Positions 52,821 through 61,466 are shown, numbered from the stretch's first letter. The stretch is 64,000 bases of DNA from Profundicola sp048268105 (GCA_048268105.1 JBLWWH010000011.1:10939-74938), one strand, 5' to 3'. Program-made: numbers and translations. The notes: generated by a model not told the origin, from the sequence alone.

Positions 52821-53384
52821 ATGTTAGAGTTTTTAAAACAGCCATGGCCTTGGTATGTTGCAGGTCCATTAATTGGATTAACAGTGCCTTTCTTATTGCT
52901 TATTGGCAACAAGTCTTTTGGGATAAGCTCTTCCCTAAGACATACTTGCGCAGCTTGTATTCCAAATAAAATTCCTTTCTTCGATTATGATTGGAAAAAG
53001 GAAATATGGAACTTATTTTTTGTTGGAGGAATCATATTAGGTGGTTTTATTTCCTTTTTATTGCTACACAATCCAGAAAACATTGTTGTTGCATCATCTC
53101 TAACAGAACATTTAAGTCAATTCGGTATTAGCACGGCACAAGGTTATGAGCCAACAGAGATTTTCTCTTGGGAAGGTTTATTTACCTTAAGAGGATTTAT
53201 ACTTCTTGTCGTGGGTGGTTTCTTGGTTGGATTTGGAACCAGATATGCTGGTGGATGCACGAGCGGTCACTCTATTATGGGCTTATCTAATCTGCAATGG
53301 CCTTCTTTGGTAGCTACAATTTTCTTCATGTTAGGTGGAATTTTTATGACACACTTAATCTTACCTTTAATCTTAAACCTATAA
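52821..53384 (+). CDS. YeeE/YedE-family sulfur transporter, first half
   Basis: 187 residues with about four to five membrane segments. The signature GTRYAGGCTSGHSIMGLSNL (~137-156) holds the conserved Cys of the YeeE/YedE (TsuA-like) fold, known for thiosulfate uptake through cysteine relays. A second Cys pair lies in HTCAACIPNK (~39-48). The partner half is encoded 4 bp downstream. A sulfur-anion importer, operating with the sulfur locus at 5-8 kb, is likely. Confidence 0.87.
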   Translation: MLEFLKQPWPWYVAGPLIGLTVPFLLLIGNKSFGISSSLRHTCAACIPNKIPFFDYDWKKEIWNLFFVGGIILGGFISFLLLHNPENIVVASSLTEHLSQFGISTAQGYEPTEIFSWEGLFTLRGFILLVVGGFLVGFGTRYAGGCTSGHSIMGLSNLQWPSLVATIFFMLGGIFMTHLILPLILNL

Positions 53385-53388
53385 TCAG

Positions 53389-53871
53389 ATGAATTTACAA
53401 GACAAAACATTAAGAGATGGAACAGACTGTGTGAACGAAAGTGAGAAAAAACATCCATGGTGGTATAATTTAAAGTATCTTTTATTGGGTATTTGGTTTG
53501 GGGTCATCATTGTAAAAGCTGAGTTAGTAAGTTGGTTTAGAATCCAAGAAATGTTCAGATTTGAATCATTTCATATGTATGGGGTGATTGGATCTGCTGT
53601 AGTTATGGGAATTATTTCTGTATTGATTATTAAGAAATTAAATTTAAAAACCATTTATGGAGAAAGCATCAAAATCAGTCCTAAAGAGTTTAGAAAAGGG
53701 CAAATTTTCGGTGGTTTCATATTTGGATTAGGCTGGGCTATGACAGGAGCTTGCCCAGGTCCACTTTTTGCTAATTTCGGTTATGGTTATACAGTAATCT
53801 TTGTCACTATCTTGAGTGCTGTACTCGGAACATTTGTTTACGGAAAATACAAAGATCATCTGCCCAATTAA
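53389..53871 (+). CDS. YeeE/YedE-family sulfur transporter, second half (DUF6691-like)
   Basis: 160 residues. About four membrane segments with GFIFGLGWAMTGACPGPLFA (~111-130), the second YedE signature with its conserved Cys. Separate halves such as this occur widely in Bacteroidota next to MBL-rhodanese genes; here the pair is 45 kb from them but shares the operator. Followed by a strong terminator. Confidence 0.87.
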   Translation: MNLQDKTLRDGTDCVNESEKKHPWWYNLKYLLLGIWFGVIIVKAELVSWFRIQEMFRFESFHMYGVIGSAVVMGIISVLIIKKLNLKTIYGESIKISPKEFRKGQIFGGFIFGLGWAMTGACPGPLFANFGYGYTVIFVTILSAVLGTFVYGKYKDHLPN

Positions 53872-53895
53872 AAGAGATATCGTTTAAATAATTAT

Positions 53896-53927
53896 AAAGT
53901 GAGAATGTTTAGTTCTCACTTTTTTTT
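53896..53927 (+). terminator. Terminator after the YeeE/YedE pair
   Basis: AAAGTGAGAA (53896-53905) pairs with TTCTCACTTT (53913-53922), then a run of T. The end of this tract, TATCTTTA, lies just before the patatin ATG at 53940 and may be that gene's -7 region. Confidence 0.85.
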
Positions 53928-53939
53928 ATCTTTAGACTT

Positions 53940-54719
53940 ATGTATGAAGACAATAAAATCGGTTTAGTTCTTTCGGGGGGTGGCTATAGAGGTGCGGCGC
54001 ATATTGGTGTCATTAAAGCTATGACTGAGCGTAATATCACGCCAAGTTTTATTTCAGGGACAAGTGCCGGCGCAATTATAGGAGCTTTGTATGCTGCAGG
54101 ACTCGACTGGAACGATATATTTTATTTTTTCAAAGAAGCCAATGTTGTTTCCTATAAAAATTATACTTTCCAAAAGGCAGGCTTATTAGACAGCACTAAA
54201 TTTGCACCTCTATTTGCAAACATTTTCAAAGAAGATAGCTTTGAATCTTTAGAGATTCCACTTTTTGTAGGAACCACGGATTTGATAGAAGCTAAAACTA
54301 GATTTTACTTCGAAGGTGAATTAATATTGCCCTTAATTGCATCCGCCGCCATACCCGGTGTGTTTTCACCTATTAAATTTAAAAATAGATTATTGTGTGA
54401 TGGTGGGGTTACCAACAATTTACCCGTTGAGCCACTGATTCCATTGTCTGATAATATTATTGGAGTTTATGTAAATCCACTTCAAGAAATATCAGACAAG
54501 AATCTAAAAAGTACTCGCAGCGTATTGCTTAGATCTTACTTAATCATGAGAAATGCTATTTCAAAAAAGAATTTAAATCAATGTGATGTACTAATCGCTC
54601 CTAAAGCCTTGAATAGTTTTAACGTTTTATCTAAATCTAATTTGGATCAGATATTCAACATGGGATACGAAGAAGCTTGCATTCAATTAGATAACTTCCT
54701 GAAATACAAGTTAGTTTAA
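53940..54719 (+). CDS. Patatin-like phospholipase
   Basis: 259 residues. Oxyanion loop GLVLSGGGYRGAAHIGVIKA, nucleophile elbow SGTSAGAIIGALYAAGL (GxSxG) and the catalytic Asp in LLCDGGVTNNLPVE. A Ser-Asp dyad lipid acyl hydrolase. No signal peptide, so likely cytoplasmic or membrane-associated. The substrate is unknown. Confidence 0.92.
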   Translation: MYEDNKIGLVLSGGGYRGAAHIGVIKAMTERNITPSFISGTSAGAIIGALYAAGLDWNDIFYFFKEANVVSYKNYTFQKAGLLDSTKFAPLFANIFKEDSFESLEIPLFVGTTDLIEAKTRFYFEGELILPLIASAAIPGVFSPIKFKNRLLCDGGVTNNLPVEPLIPLSDNIIGVYVNPLQEISDKNLKSTRSVLLRSYLIMRNAISKKNLNQCDVLIAPKALNSFNVLSKSNLDQIFNMGYEEACIQLDNFLKYKLV

Positions 54720-54721
54720 AC

Positions 54722-54760
54722 AAAAAAAACTATCCATTTAAAAATAAAATAGATAGTTTA
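54722..54760. terminator. Terminator between patatin and DUF3365 genes
   Basis: AAACTATC (54727-54734) pairs with GATAGTTT (54752-54759), with A- and T-rich flanks. Convergent genes on both sides. Confidence 0.6.
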
Positions 54761-54788
54761 TTGGCTTGATTTTTATTTTAAAATTGAC

Positions 54789-55394
54789 CTAAGGTGTGTT
54801 TTTCATCATTTCAATCACCCAAATTCCACGAAGTTGATTTTCTTTATAACCGATTGCTTTATCATCAGGATATAATTCTTGAATCTTAGCATAGGTTTCT
54901 TTCGTCATTTCTTTTCCTGGGGTTCCATGACATTGCAAACACATGGCATTGGTCACTATGGGATAATAAGCTTTAGGATTTTTACTCGTTGGCTCCAATA
55001 AAGGCATAGGTTTTTCTCCATATTTCAATTGATTTTTAACCAAATCCATATAATCTAATTGTGCATGACCGGCTTTATTCTCAGGATTTCTATTTTTATC
55101 AGATACACGTGATATTTTTACTTGATGCACTTTAGACAAACTATCCGTAATGGGAATAGCTTCTACCGAGCAAAATTCTAAGGCATGAATAGGTCCACCT
55201 TCTTGTAATTTAGCCATTAATTGACTTCCTAAAGCCTTTTGAGAGTTCATAGCTATCACTTGTCCATTGGTTAAAAAATCGATTGAATCATCGTTTGAAG
55301 ATGTGCTAATTTCCTGTGAAGATGTCGTTTCATCTTTCTTTTCACAAGAAAGAATGAAAAAGCTAAGTAGACTGAAGAATATTAGGTTTTTCAT
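54789..55394 (-). CDS. DUF3365 c-type haem lipoprotein
   Basis: 201 residues. Lipoprotein signal (FSLLSFFILSC). The mature domain is of the Tll0287/DUF3365 type with EFCSVEAIPITDSLSK, KISRVSDKNRNPENKA and a CxxCH haem site MCLQCHGTPGKEM (~155-165). Such proteins bind one c-type haem in a PAS-like fold, sensing redox or gas. A soluble outer-face haem protein is predicted. Confidence 0.88.
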   Translation of the reverse strand: MKNLIFFSLLSFFILSCEKKDETTSSQEISTSSNDDSIDFLTNGQVIAMNSQKALGSQLMAKLQEGGPIHALEFCSVEAIPITDSLSKVHQVKISRVSDKNRNPENKAGHAQLDYMDLVKNQLKYGEKPMPLLEPTSKNPKAYYPIVTNAMCLQCHGTPGKEMTKETYAKIQELYPDDKAIGYKENQLRGIWVIEMMKNTP

Positions 55395-55553
55395 GAGTTT
55401 AATATTGAGAAGTTAAACAGTTATCTTATAAAATTATAACTATTTTTTAATTTTATTTGTAGCATGAATCACAATTGAAATTAAAATTTAGTTGATGGAG
55501 ATAGAAATGATGCTTAACTTTAAATAAATTTGAGCAAGATTCAAGATAGAATT

Positions 55554-55910
55554 ATGTCCAAAAAATTTATAAATAGTAAAAGACAAGTCAAAAAACTCAT
55601 CAAATTCACCGATGAATATGATGTAAAAGAGAAAATCATATTACGTGATCACTTGGCTTTGCAGCGAACTAAACTTGCGAATGAGCGAACTCTATTAACC
55701 TATGTTAGGTCGGCTTTGTATCTTATCATTGCTGGAATTGCTTTTCTGGGTATGGAAGACTTTAGAGGAATGCCTTATATCGGGATTACTTGTCTTGGCG
55801 TGAGTATCATTATATTAATTATTGGTTTTGTGCGTTTTACACAATTAAAGAAGCAATTAAATAAAATTTATAAACTACCCGATCCAGAAGAAAATGAGGA
55901 TGATGAGTAA
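55554..55910 (+). CDS. DUF202 membrane protein
   Basis: 118 residues from ATG 55554 (an upstream TTG adds eight residues). DHLALQRTKLANERTLLTYV is the DUF202 (YidH-like) hallmark, followed by two membrane helices (~60-80, 86-104) and an acidic end. The function is unknown; yeast members (Vtc1-like) bind polyphosphate machinery, but this cannot be inferred here. Confidence 0.85.
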   Translation: MSKKFINSKRQVKKLIKFTDEYDVKEKIILRDHLALQRTKLANERTLLTYVRSALYLIIAGIAFLGMEDFRGMPYIGITCLGVSIIILIIGFVRFTQLKKQLNKIYKLPDPEENEDDE

Positions 55911-55912
55911 AA

Positions 55913-56881
55913 TTAAGTAGTCACACAAAGTAACTCAGCAGATTCGGATTGAATACTAAAATCTTTCATTTTAGCAGGAATCAACAAGGTTTCTCCTTTT
56001 TTTAGTTCCGTGATTTCTCCATCTACATCAAATTTAGATGTCCCCGAAATTCCTATATAAATCTGAAAATTTTGGTGCGTTTCAACCTCTATGGTATCGG
56101 TAAGTGAAATAAATTTCATGCAGAAGTATTCTTCATCTACTACATCAACAGCCTGATTATCAACTGGCTCATATTCCTTTTTCAAATCAGGAATAAAATT
56201 AGAGTTCATAACTTTCAATCCTTTTTCTATATGCAAATCTCTTGGCACTCCTTTCTCTTTACGATTAAAATCAAATAATCGATAAGTGATGTCAGAGGTT
56301 TGCTGTATTTCGGCCAACACAACACCCTTACCAATCGAGTGTACTGTAGTAGCAGGAACATAATATACATCGCCCTTTTTAGGATTAAATTTTTGAAGAT
56401 AATCCTCTACATTACCTTCCAGTAAAGCTTTTTCTATCTCTTCTTTCGTTAAATCTTTTTTCCAACCTAAATACAGATTAGCATCCTTTTCAGCATGCAT
56501 AATATACCACATTTCGGTTTTTCCACGCCCATTCTCTAATTCTTTGGCCCATTTATCGTTTGGGTGCACCTGAATAGATAATTGAACTTTGGCATCTAAA
56601 AACTTAATTAAAATGGGGAAATCAGCTCCAAAAGTTGCGTAAACCTCATCTCCTAAAATCCTATCTTTCTCATCTAATATTAGCTCATGAAGTGTTTTAC
56701 CCTTAGCTTCTCCATTAGTAATAACCGAGAGATTATTATCCACATTAGATATCTCCCAGCTTTCGCCAATAGGTTCGTCTCTCCCATCCTTATTAAGAAA
56801 ACGATGCAATAAATCGCCACCCCAAATTTTGGGTTGCTGAATTGGCGTAAATTTTAAAGGATATAATTTTTTAAGAGACAA
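55913..56881 (-). CDS. manA: Mannose-6-phosphate isomerase, class I
   Basis: 322 residues. Zinc ligands in LSIQVHPNDKWAKELENGRG, KTEMWYIMHAEKDA and YVPATTVHSIGKGVVLAEIQ. The C-terminal cupin half ends TLLIPAKMKDFSIQ. It interconverts mannose-6-P and fructose-6-P. It has a good promoter: TTG, 18 bp, TATTTTTG. It lies 2 bp from the convergent DUF202 stop. Confidence 0.93.
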   Translation of the reverse strand: MSLKKLYPLKFTPIQQPKIWGGDLLHRFLNKDGRDEPIGESWEISNVDNNLSVITNGEAKGKTLHELILDEKDRILGDEVYATFGADFPILIKFLDAKVQLSIQVHPNDKWAKELENGRGKTEMWYIMHAEKDANLYLGWKKDLTKEEIEKALLEGNVEDYLQKFNPKKGDVYYVPATTVHSIGKGVVLAEIQQTSDITYRLFDFNRKEKGVPRDLHIEKGLKVMNSNFIPDLKKEYEPVDNQAVDVVDEEYFCMKFISLTDTIEVETHQNFQIYIGISGTSKFDVDGEITELKKGETLLIPAKMKDFSIQSESAELLCVTT

Positions 56882-56920
56882 AAATTGGATCTTTATTCGA
56901 TTGAACTTATTTTAACCTTG

Positions 56921-56949
56921 CAAAAATAAAGGATTAAGGCATATATCAA
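56921..56949 (-). promoter_or_regulatory. Promoter of manA
   Basis: On the minus strand, TTG (56949-56947), 18 bp, then TATTTTTG (56928-56921). This is the best full match to the TTG-N17-23-TAnnTTTG consensus in the window. The leader is about 36 nt. Confidence 0.6.
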
Positions 56950-57088
56950 GTGATATTAACTAAAAAAGTTTGTTATAAGAGAAATAGCATTGATAAGCCA
57001 TTCACGAAAAATTGGCTAAAGGAAGTTCTTATAATTCCAAAACATCTATCTAATTACTTCTTTTAATAAAACCGGGTTTATAGTCTAA

Positions 57089-57340
57089 TTAGCTATTAAT
57101 ATCTGTAGGTGATTTAGTATCAAGCTCTTCGTTTTCAAAAACTGGCTTCTTTCTTTTACCAGCAAAATCTGCTATAAAATAACCGAAAATGCCACCATAA
57201 GCTGTAGATGCCCATGGATTTGAGGTGATGGCACATGACCCTGTTAAACAACCTACCTGCACATAATACAGATAACCAGCAATGAGTCCCACCAAAATAC
57301 CTAAGAAGTAAAACTTATATTTAATAAGGAATTGTAGCAT
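57089..57340 (-). CDS. DUF6132-like small membrane protein
   Basis: 83 residues from ATG 57340; a TTG six codons upstream is rejected because it overlaps the -7 region. Two membrane helices (~8-24, ~48-62) flank GCLTGSCAITSNPWAST. The Cys motif C-L-T-G-S-C-A has the same spacing as C-A-T-G-N-C-A in the small protein of the sulfur operon (7575-7805). The C-terminus is charged. Such proteins occur near rhodaneses, so a sulfur link is possible. Confidence 0.7.
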   Translation of the reverse strand: MLQFLIKYKFYFLGILVGLIAGYLYYVQVGCLTGSCAITSNPWASTAYGGIFGYFIADFAGKRKKPVFENEELDTKSPTDINS

Positions 57341-57355
57341 ATCAATTATTTTAAA

Positions 57356-57363
57356 CAAAGTTA
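57356..57363 (-). promoter_or_regulatory. -7 box of the DUF6132-like gene
   Basis: TAACTTTG on the minus strand, 15 bp before the ATG at 57340. A loose dyad GTAAG-GTGA-CTTAT lies at 57381-57394, 17 bp upstream; it resembles the sulfur operator but differs in both half-sites and spacing. Confidence 0.4.
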
Positions 57364-57455
57364 TCAGAAATATTTAACCTGTAAGGTGACTTATACGACA
57401 TATCAAATCCAAAATATCAGATATTCCAATTATAAAAACCGAAAATATTTATAAT

Positions 57456-57463
57456 TAAATTTG
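57456..57463 (+). promoter_or_regulatory. -7 box of the Cys-peptide/GLPGLI/barrel operon
   Basis: TAAATTTG, 42 bp before the ATG at 57506. The leader is very T-rich (TTTATTTTTATTTTTATTTT) and then ACCTAAATC. No -33 TTG is clear. Confidence 0.4.
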
Positions 57464-57505
57464 TTTATTTTTATTTTTATTTTTATAACCTAAATCAAAA
57501 TTATT

Positions 57506-57811
57506 ATGAAAACAATTTTATTATTTTTAGGTTTTTTAATGATCAGTTCCTTTGCAAGCGCAGGCTCTGAGGTGAATCATATTGAAATTGCACAAAATGA
57601 AAGTTTGTTGTTGCTAAAATCTTGCACGGTAACTGTAACAAAAATGTGTGATGGTGTTGGAGACGTATCTCATTCCTCTACTTCATACACTGGGAATTGT
57701 GACGACGCTTATACAGCAGCAAATGAAGGATGGTCAGGTGCTTGTCTTGAGGCAATGATTCTTCAAGAAATTAAAAAAGCTATGGAGGATGATGCCTCAG
57801 GAAATAATTAA
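57506..57811 (+). CDS. Small secreted Cys-containing protein
   Basis: 101 residues. Signal peptide MKTILLFLGFLMISSFASAG, cleaved near residue 19-20. The mature ~80 residues have four Cys (KSCTV, KMCDG, GNCDD, GACLEA), which could form two disulfides, and an acidic end MEDDASGNN. I do not recognise the family. It is the first gene of a unit with a GLPGLI protein (12 bp away) and a TonB-receptor-like barrel, so it may be the cargo or partner of that surface system. Confidence 0.65.
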   Translation: MKTILLFLGFLMISSFASAGSEVNHIEIAQNESLLLLKSCTVTVTKMCDGVGDVSHSSTSYTGNCDDAYTAANEGWSGACLEAMILQEIKKAMEDDASGNN

Positions 57812-57823
57812 AAAAATTAAGTT

Positions 57824-58588
57824 TTGAAAATATTAAAAATATTGCTGTGTTGGATTATTTTTACTTCGGTTCAAATAATCCATGCGCAGGATAAAATAAG
57901 ATTGGAAGTAGAATATTCGGAATATAGCATACAAACCAAAAATCCTTATGCTCCGGATACCTACTCTCGCGCAAAATTAGTTTGGCAAGATAATATTTCG
58001 CGTTTCACTTCCTTATATGAAGAAGCAAAAGAAGCAGATCCAGATTTTGATGGATATTCCTTTAACGTCAATGTTTACAAAGATTTTGAGAAAAATGAAA
58101 TGTATGCCCGTGCGATGGGATACAAAGATTTTAACCATATAATTCTAGATTCTTTAAATATTATCAACTGGACGATACAAGATTCGGTGAAGTACATCAA
58201 AAACATGAAAAGCCATTTGGCAACTACAACTTTCCGTGATCATGAATGGAAAGTTTGGTTCACCATGGAAATTCCCATTTCAGATGGACCTTGGAAATTG
58301 TCGGGACTGCCAGGTCTTATTTTAGAAGCCCAAAGCATTAACAAGGCTGATTTATCTTATAAATTTGTAGCTGAAAATATAAATTATACCCAGAATAGTA
58401 CACTTAGAAGCCCTATCCACCCATTTCCAGATTTTGATCTCATTAATTTTGATGAATATTATCAATATATTTTAGATCGAGATACCCGCATGTTACGCTA
58501 TGTAGCTACGCAACAACCTGTTATTGAAGATATTACGTCCAGAACTTGTTATAGCACTATGGAAACTTGCAATTGTTTTCCAGAATAA
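57824..58588 (+). CDS. GLPGLI family protein
   Basis: 254 residues starting at TTG 57824 (MKILKILLCWIIFTSVQIIH), a signal peptide. The family motif appears as GPWKLSGLPGLILEAQS (~165-181). The Cys-rich end (TCYSTMETCNCFPE) is unusual and echoes the Cys-rich small protein upstream. GLPGLI proteins of Bacteroidota are secreted or outer-membrane proteins of unknown function, often next to TonB-dependent receptors, as here. Confidence 0.87.
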   Translation: MKILKILLCWIIFTSVQIIHAQDKIRLEVEYSEYSIQTKNPYAPDTYSRAKLVWQDNISRFTSLYEEAKEADPDFDGYSFNVNVYKDFEKNEMYARAMGYKDFNHIILDSLNIINWTIQDSVKYIKNMKSHLATTTFRDHEWKVWFTMEIPISDGPWKLSGLPGLILEAQSINKADLSYKFVAENINYTQNSTLRSPIHPFPDFDLINFDEYYQYILDRDTRMLRYVATQQPVIEDITSRTCYSTMETCNCFPE

Positions 58589-58630
58589 TCTTAAAACTTG
58601 AATTAGTTTTCACGCAATTATTTAAATCAA

Positions 58631-61291
58631 TTGAATAAATTCATTCTTTTCTTTTTTTTATTATTGATTTCTAAAGTTTTAGTTGCTCAGCAAATCCTGA
58701 AAGGAAATATTAGCTTAGAAAACTCCGAAAACCCGAATGCAGTTCATGTAGTCCTAAAGAACGCTGAAAATAGAGATCAAATACTTTCTTTTACACAAAC
58801 CAACGCTGAAGGGAAATATCAGTTTAATTTATCCAAAATTTTATCGAATAAACAAGTCAGTAATATTATTATTGAGGTTTATAAGGTCAATTATATAAAG
58901 CAAGAAAAAGAGTTAAACTTAAAAGACACAGAGCAGCACATTCAAGTTGATTTTCATTTAACGTCTTTGATTCAATTGGAGCCTATTATCATTACAGCTG
59001 ACAAAAAACCTGTACGCGTTAAAAACGACACGATGAGTTATAATGCCGAATCCTATAAAGATGGTACAGAAAGAGTGGTAGAAGATTTACTCAGGAAATT
59101 ACCAGGCATTGATGTCGACGAACAAGGAAGAATTAAATACAAAGGAAAGCACATTGAACGTGTTCTACTCCAAGGGGACGATCTTTTTAATTATAATTAT
59201 ACCATAGGAACCAAGAATATATCGGTTGATATAATCGATGAGGTTGAAGCCATAGAAAACTGGAGTGAAAATCCACTTTTAAAGAAAATAGAAAATTCAA
59301 AATCTGTTGTTCTTAACTTAAAATTAAAGAAAGGAATTAGCGATGTGTCTATTTTTGGCTACGGAGGTTATGGCATAAAAGACAGGGTTGACAGTGGTCT
59401 TAACTTACTTTCGGTGGCTCAAAAAAATAAAAACTTCTCGACATTATCCTATAATAATCTGGGAGAAAACCGATCGCCTTATGCTATTTATGAATCAGGC
59501 TTTTCACAGCAAGATTATCTTTTCTCCAAATTCAGAAGTGATTTGTTAATACATGAAATGATGAGTTCAAATCAACTATCCACAGAAAGAAACAACTCCA
59601 ATCAACAATGGTTTGCAAGTATGAATCACATTGTCAATGTGTCTAAAAAGTTTGCTTTGAGATTCAATTTAAATTATGTTGATGATTTCTATCGTAAAAT
59701 GGATAGGGACAACACCGATTATTTCTTAGATGGGCAGCCGATTCAAAATAACTTTGAGGAAAGTATATCGCAGAAAAAGCCTCAAATTTATCAAGGAGAT
59801 GTGCTGGCGAAAATTAAATTTAATGATCGTTCCTTGACCGAAATATCGACGAATTTCAACGCATTAGAAAGTTTTTTTTCAAATCAAACCTTGAGCAATC
59901 GTTCGAATTCCTTTAATTCTAACCTTGAGTCCAAACCAAAACTTTGGGTAAATCAATTGAAGCATACCTATAAAATAAACGACACCAATGCTTTGCAATT
60001 TAGCGCCATTTATGCTAAGCATGAAGCCACCCAAAACAACAGCATCGATATTGGCTTAGATATTCATTCCGACGAAATATTTGAAAATGGGTATACGCTT
60101 CAAGAAATTGCACAGCAGAAAGAAACATTTCAATTTTCGAGTAAATTTTTATCCTCAGACAAGAATGAAAATAAATTAGAAATCGAAGGTGTTTATAATT
60201 TCAACAAGGAGAGTTTAAATTCAAATCTTTTGACTGATAACTCATTAATATCTAAAAATGATATGAGCTTGAAAATGATGGAGTTCACTTTAAGTATTAA
60301 AAAAGCTTATGATTTCAAACGATGGAAGTTGATTCCAGCTTTACAAGCTAAAAATTTTATGGTAGAAAATGAAGATTTTCCTTTAAGTAAAACATTAGAT
60401 AAAAATCAATTTTTTCTAGCTCCATCCTTATCCTTACACTATCAATTGGCAAGTAGATCAAAAGTATTTTTAAACTTGAACTATAACGAAGCTGCGCCAA
60501 AAAGTCGAAATTTATTTAATGATTGGATCATGCAATCACATCGTTATTTTAAACAAAATCAACCCAATCTAGCCTTTAGAAAAACTTTGATGACAACTTT
60601 GGGCTACACCTATTATAATTTAAGAAAACAGGAGAAATTCGTTGTTGGACTCGCCAGTTATAGCAATGCTAATAATCCCGCTACCCAAAGTTATATCAGC
60701 GAAAACTTTGTATTGAATGAACAGTTTAATTTATCTGCAAAAAATAAAAATTATTCTGCACATGTAGAATTAGAAAAATATCTTCACATATTTAGGTCAA
60801 CCTTCAAATTATCTGGAAATTATCTTTTTTCTGAATACAACAATGTTGTAAATAACTCCCAGTTAAGACTTAATCAGTCAGATCAATGGAAAGCGGAATT
60901 AGGCTTAAAAACAGCATTTAATTTTCCGTTTAATTTTAGTAATAACTTAAAATGGAATCAAATTAATTTCAGCTCCAGCCAAGATTTCACAAATTCAAAC
61001 AGCTTAATTTCCAATAATTTTAAACTTATTTTTAAAAAAGATATTTGGTCGGCTAATCTTGGGTTTGATTATTATCACAATGACTTCAGATCGAAGCAAC
61101 CTATTTACTTCCTTGATTCTGAAGTTAAATTTAGATCCAAGCAAAAACCATGGTCTTTTGCGCTAGTAGCAAAAAACTTGCTCAACATGAGGTACTATGA
61201 AAGCACCAACGTGGCAGATTATTATATACATCAGATGAGACAATCACTGAATCCAAGATATATTCTATTGAAAATGGATTTCAGATTGTGA
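58631..61291 (+). CDS. TonB-dependent-receptor-like outer-membrane protein
   Basis: 886 residues starting at TTG 58631 with a signal (FILFFFLLLISKVLVAQQ). A carboxypeptidase-regulatory-like domain is at ~20-110 (SLENSENPNAVHVVL ... NAEGKYQFNL). A plug-like part follows, with VVEDLLRKLPGIDVDEQGR, and a long barrel ends PRYILLKMDFRL. No TonB box is certain. It may take up or display a ligand together with the GLPGLI protein; the ligand is unknown. Confidence 0.8.
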   Translation: MNKFILFFFLLLISKVLVAQQILKGNISLENSENPNAVHVVLKNAENRDQILSFTQTNAEGKYQFNLSKILSNKQVSNIIIEVYKVNYIKQEKELNLKDTEQHIQVDFHLTSLIQLEPIIITADKKPVRVKNDTMSYNAESYKDGTERVVEDLLRKLPGIDVDEQGRIKYKGKHIERVLLQGDDLFNYNYTIGTKNISVDIIDEVEAIENWSENPLLKKIENSKSVVLNLKLKKGISDVSIFGYGGYGIKDRVDSGLNLLSVAQKNKNFSTLSYNNLGENRSPYAIYESGFSQQDYLFSKFRSDLLIHEMMSSNQLSTERNNSNQQWFASMNHIVNVSKKFALRFNLNYVDDFYRKMDRDNTDYFLDGQPIQNNFEESISQKKPQIYQGDVLAKIKFNDRSLTEISTNFNALESFFSNQTLSNRSNSFNSNLESKPKLWVNQLKHTYKINDTNALQFSAIYAKHEATQNNSIDIGLDIHSDEIFENGYTLQEIAQQKETFQFSSKFLSSDKNENKLEIEGVYNFNKESLNSNLLTDNSLISKNDMSLKMMEFTLSIKKAYDFKRWKLIPALQAKNFMVENEDFPLSKTLDKNQFFLAPSLSLHYQLASRSKVFLNLNYNEAAPKSRNLFNDWIMQSHRYFKQNQPNLAFRKTLMTTLGYTYYNLRKQEKFVVGLASYSNANNPATQSYISENFVLNEQFNLSAKNKNYSAHVELEKYLHIFRSTFKLSGNYLFSEYNNVVNNSQLRLNQSDQWKAELGLKTAFNFPFNFSNNLKWNQINFSSSQDFTNSNSLISNNFKLIFKKDIWSANLGFDYYHNDFRSKQPIYFLDSEVKFRSKQKPWSFALVAKNLLNMRYYESTNVADYYIHQMRQSLNPRYILLKMDFRL

Positions 61292-61348
61292 AATGTAACA
61301 TAAAAACGGACATAAGTTTTTAGGAAACAAGAATTTCAATTACGGCAT

Positions 61349-61379
61349 AAAAAAAAATCGGTAGGGCTTCCCCTACCGA
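61349..61379. other. A-run and 9-bp GC-rich hairpin
   Basis: TCGGTAGGG (61358-61366), loop CTTC, CCCTACCGA (61371-61379); nine A bases precede it. As a plus-strand element it lacks a T run. On the minus strand it would look like a terminator, but no minus-strand gene ends near it. A plus-strand leader structure fits the context better. Confidence 0.5.
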
Positions 61380-61403
61380 CCACTAACCATAAAAACTCTT
61401 ATT

Positions 61404-61427
61404 ATGAAAACAATTTCTATAGTATAA
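61404..61427 (+). other. Short leader peptide or gene remnant (MKTISIV)
   Basis: ATG at 61404 with seven codons (MKTISIV) and a stop. The context ATTATGAAAACAATTT is the same as at the start of the small secreted protein gene (57503-57518). This suggests the 5' end of a similar gene that has been lost, or a leader peptide. Confidence 0.3.
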
Positions 61428-61466
61428 AAAAGGATTTCATTTCTATATTATAAAAAAGGATTTCAT
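61415..61466 (+). repeat. 26-bp tandem duplication
   Basis: Two adjacent copies (61415-61440, 61441-61466) begin TTCTATAGTATAAAAAAGG and TTCTATATTATAAAAAAGG, differing at one base. Confidence 0.85.

Noticed and set aside
57381..57394. GTAAG-GTGA-CTTAT as a sulfur operator for the DUF6132 gene
   Set aside because: Both half-sites differ from GTAAC/GTTAC and the distance to the -7 box is 17, not 22 bp. It is noted as a resemblance only.
61349..61379. Terminator of the TonB-receptor-like gene
   Set aside because: The A run is on the left, so the T run is on the minus strand, and no minus-strand gene ends there.
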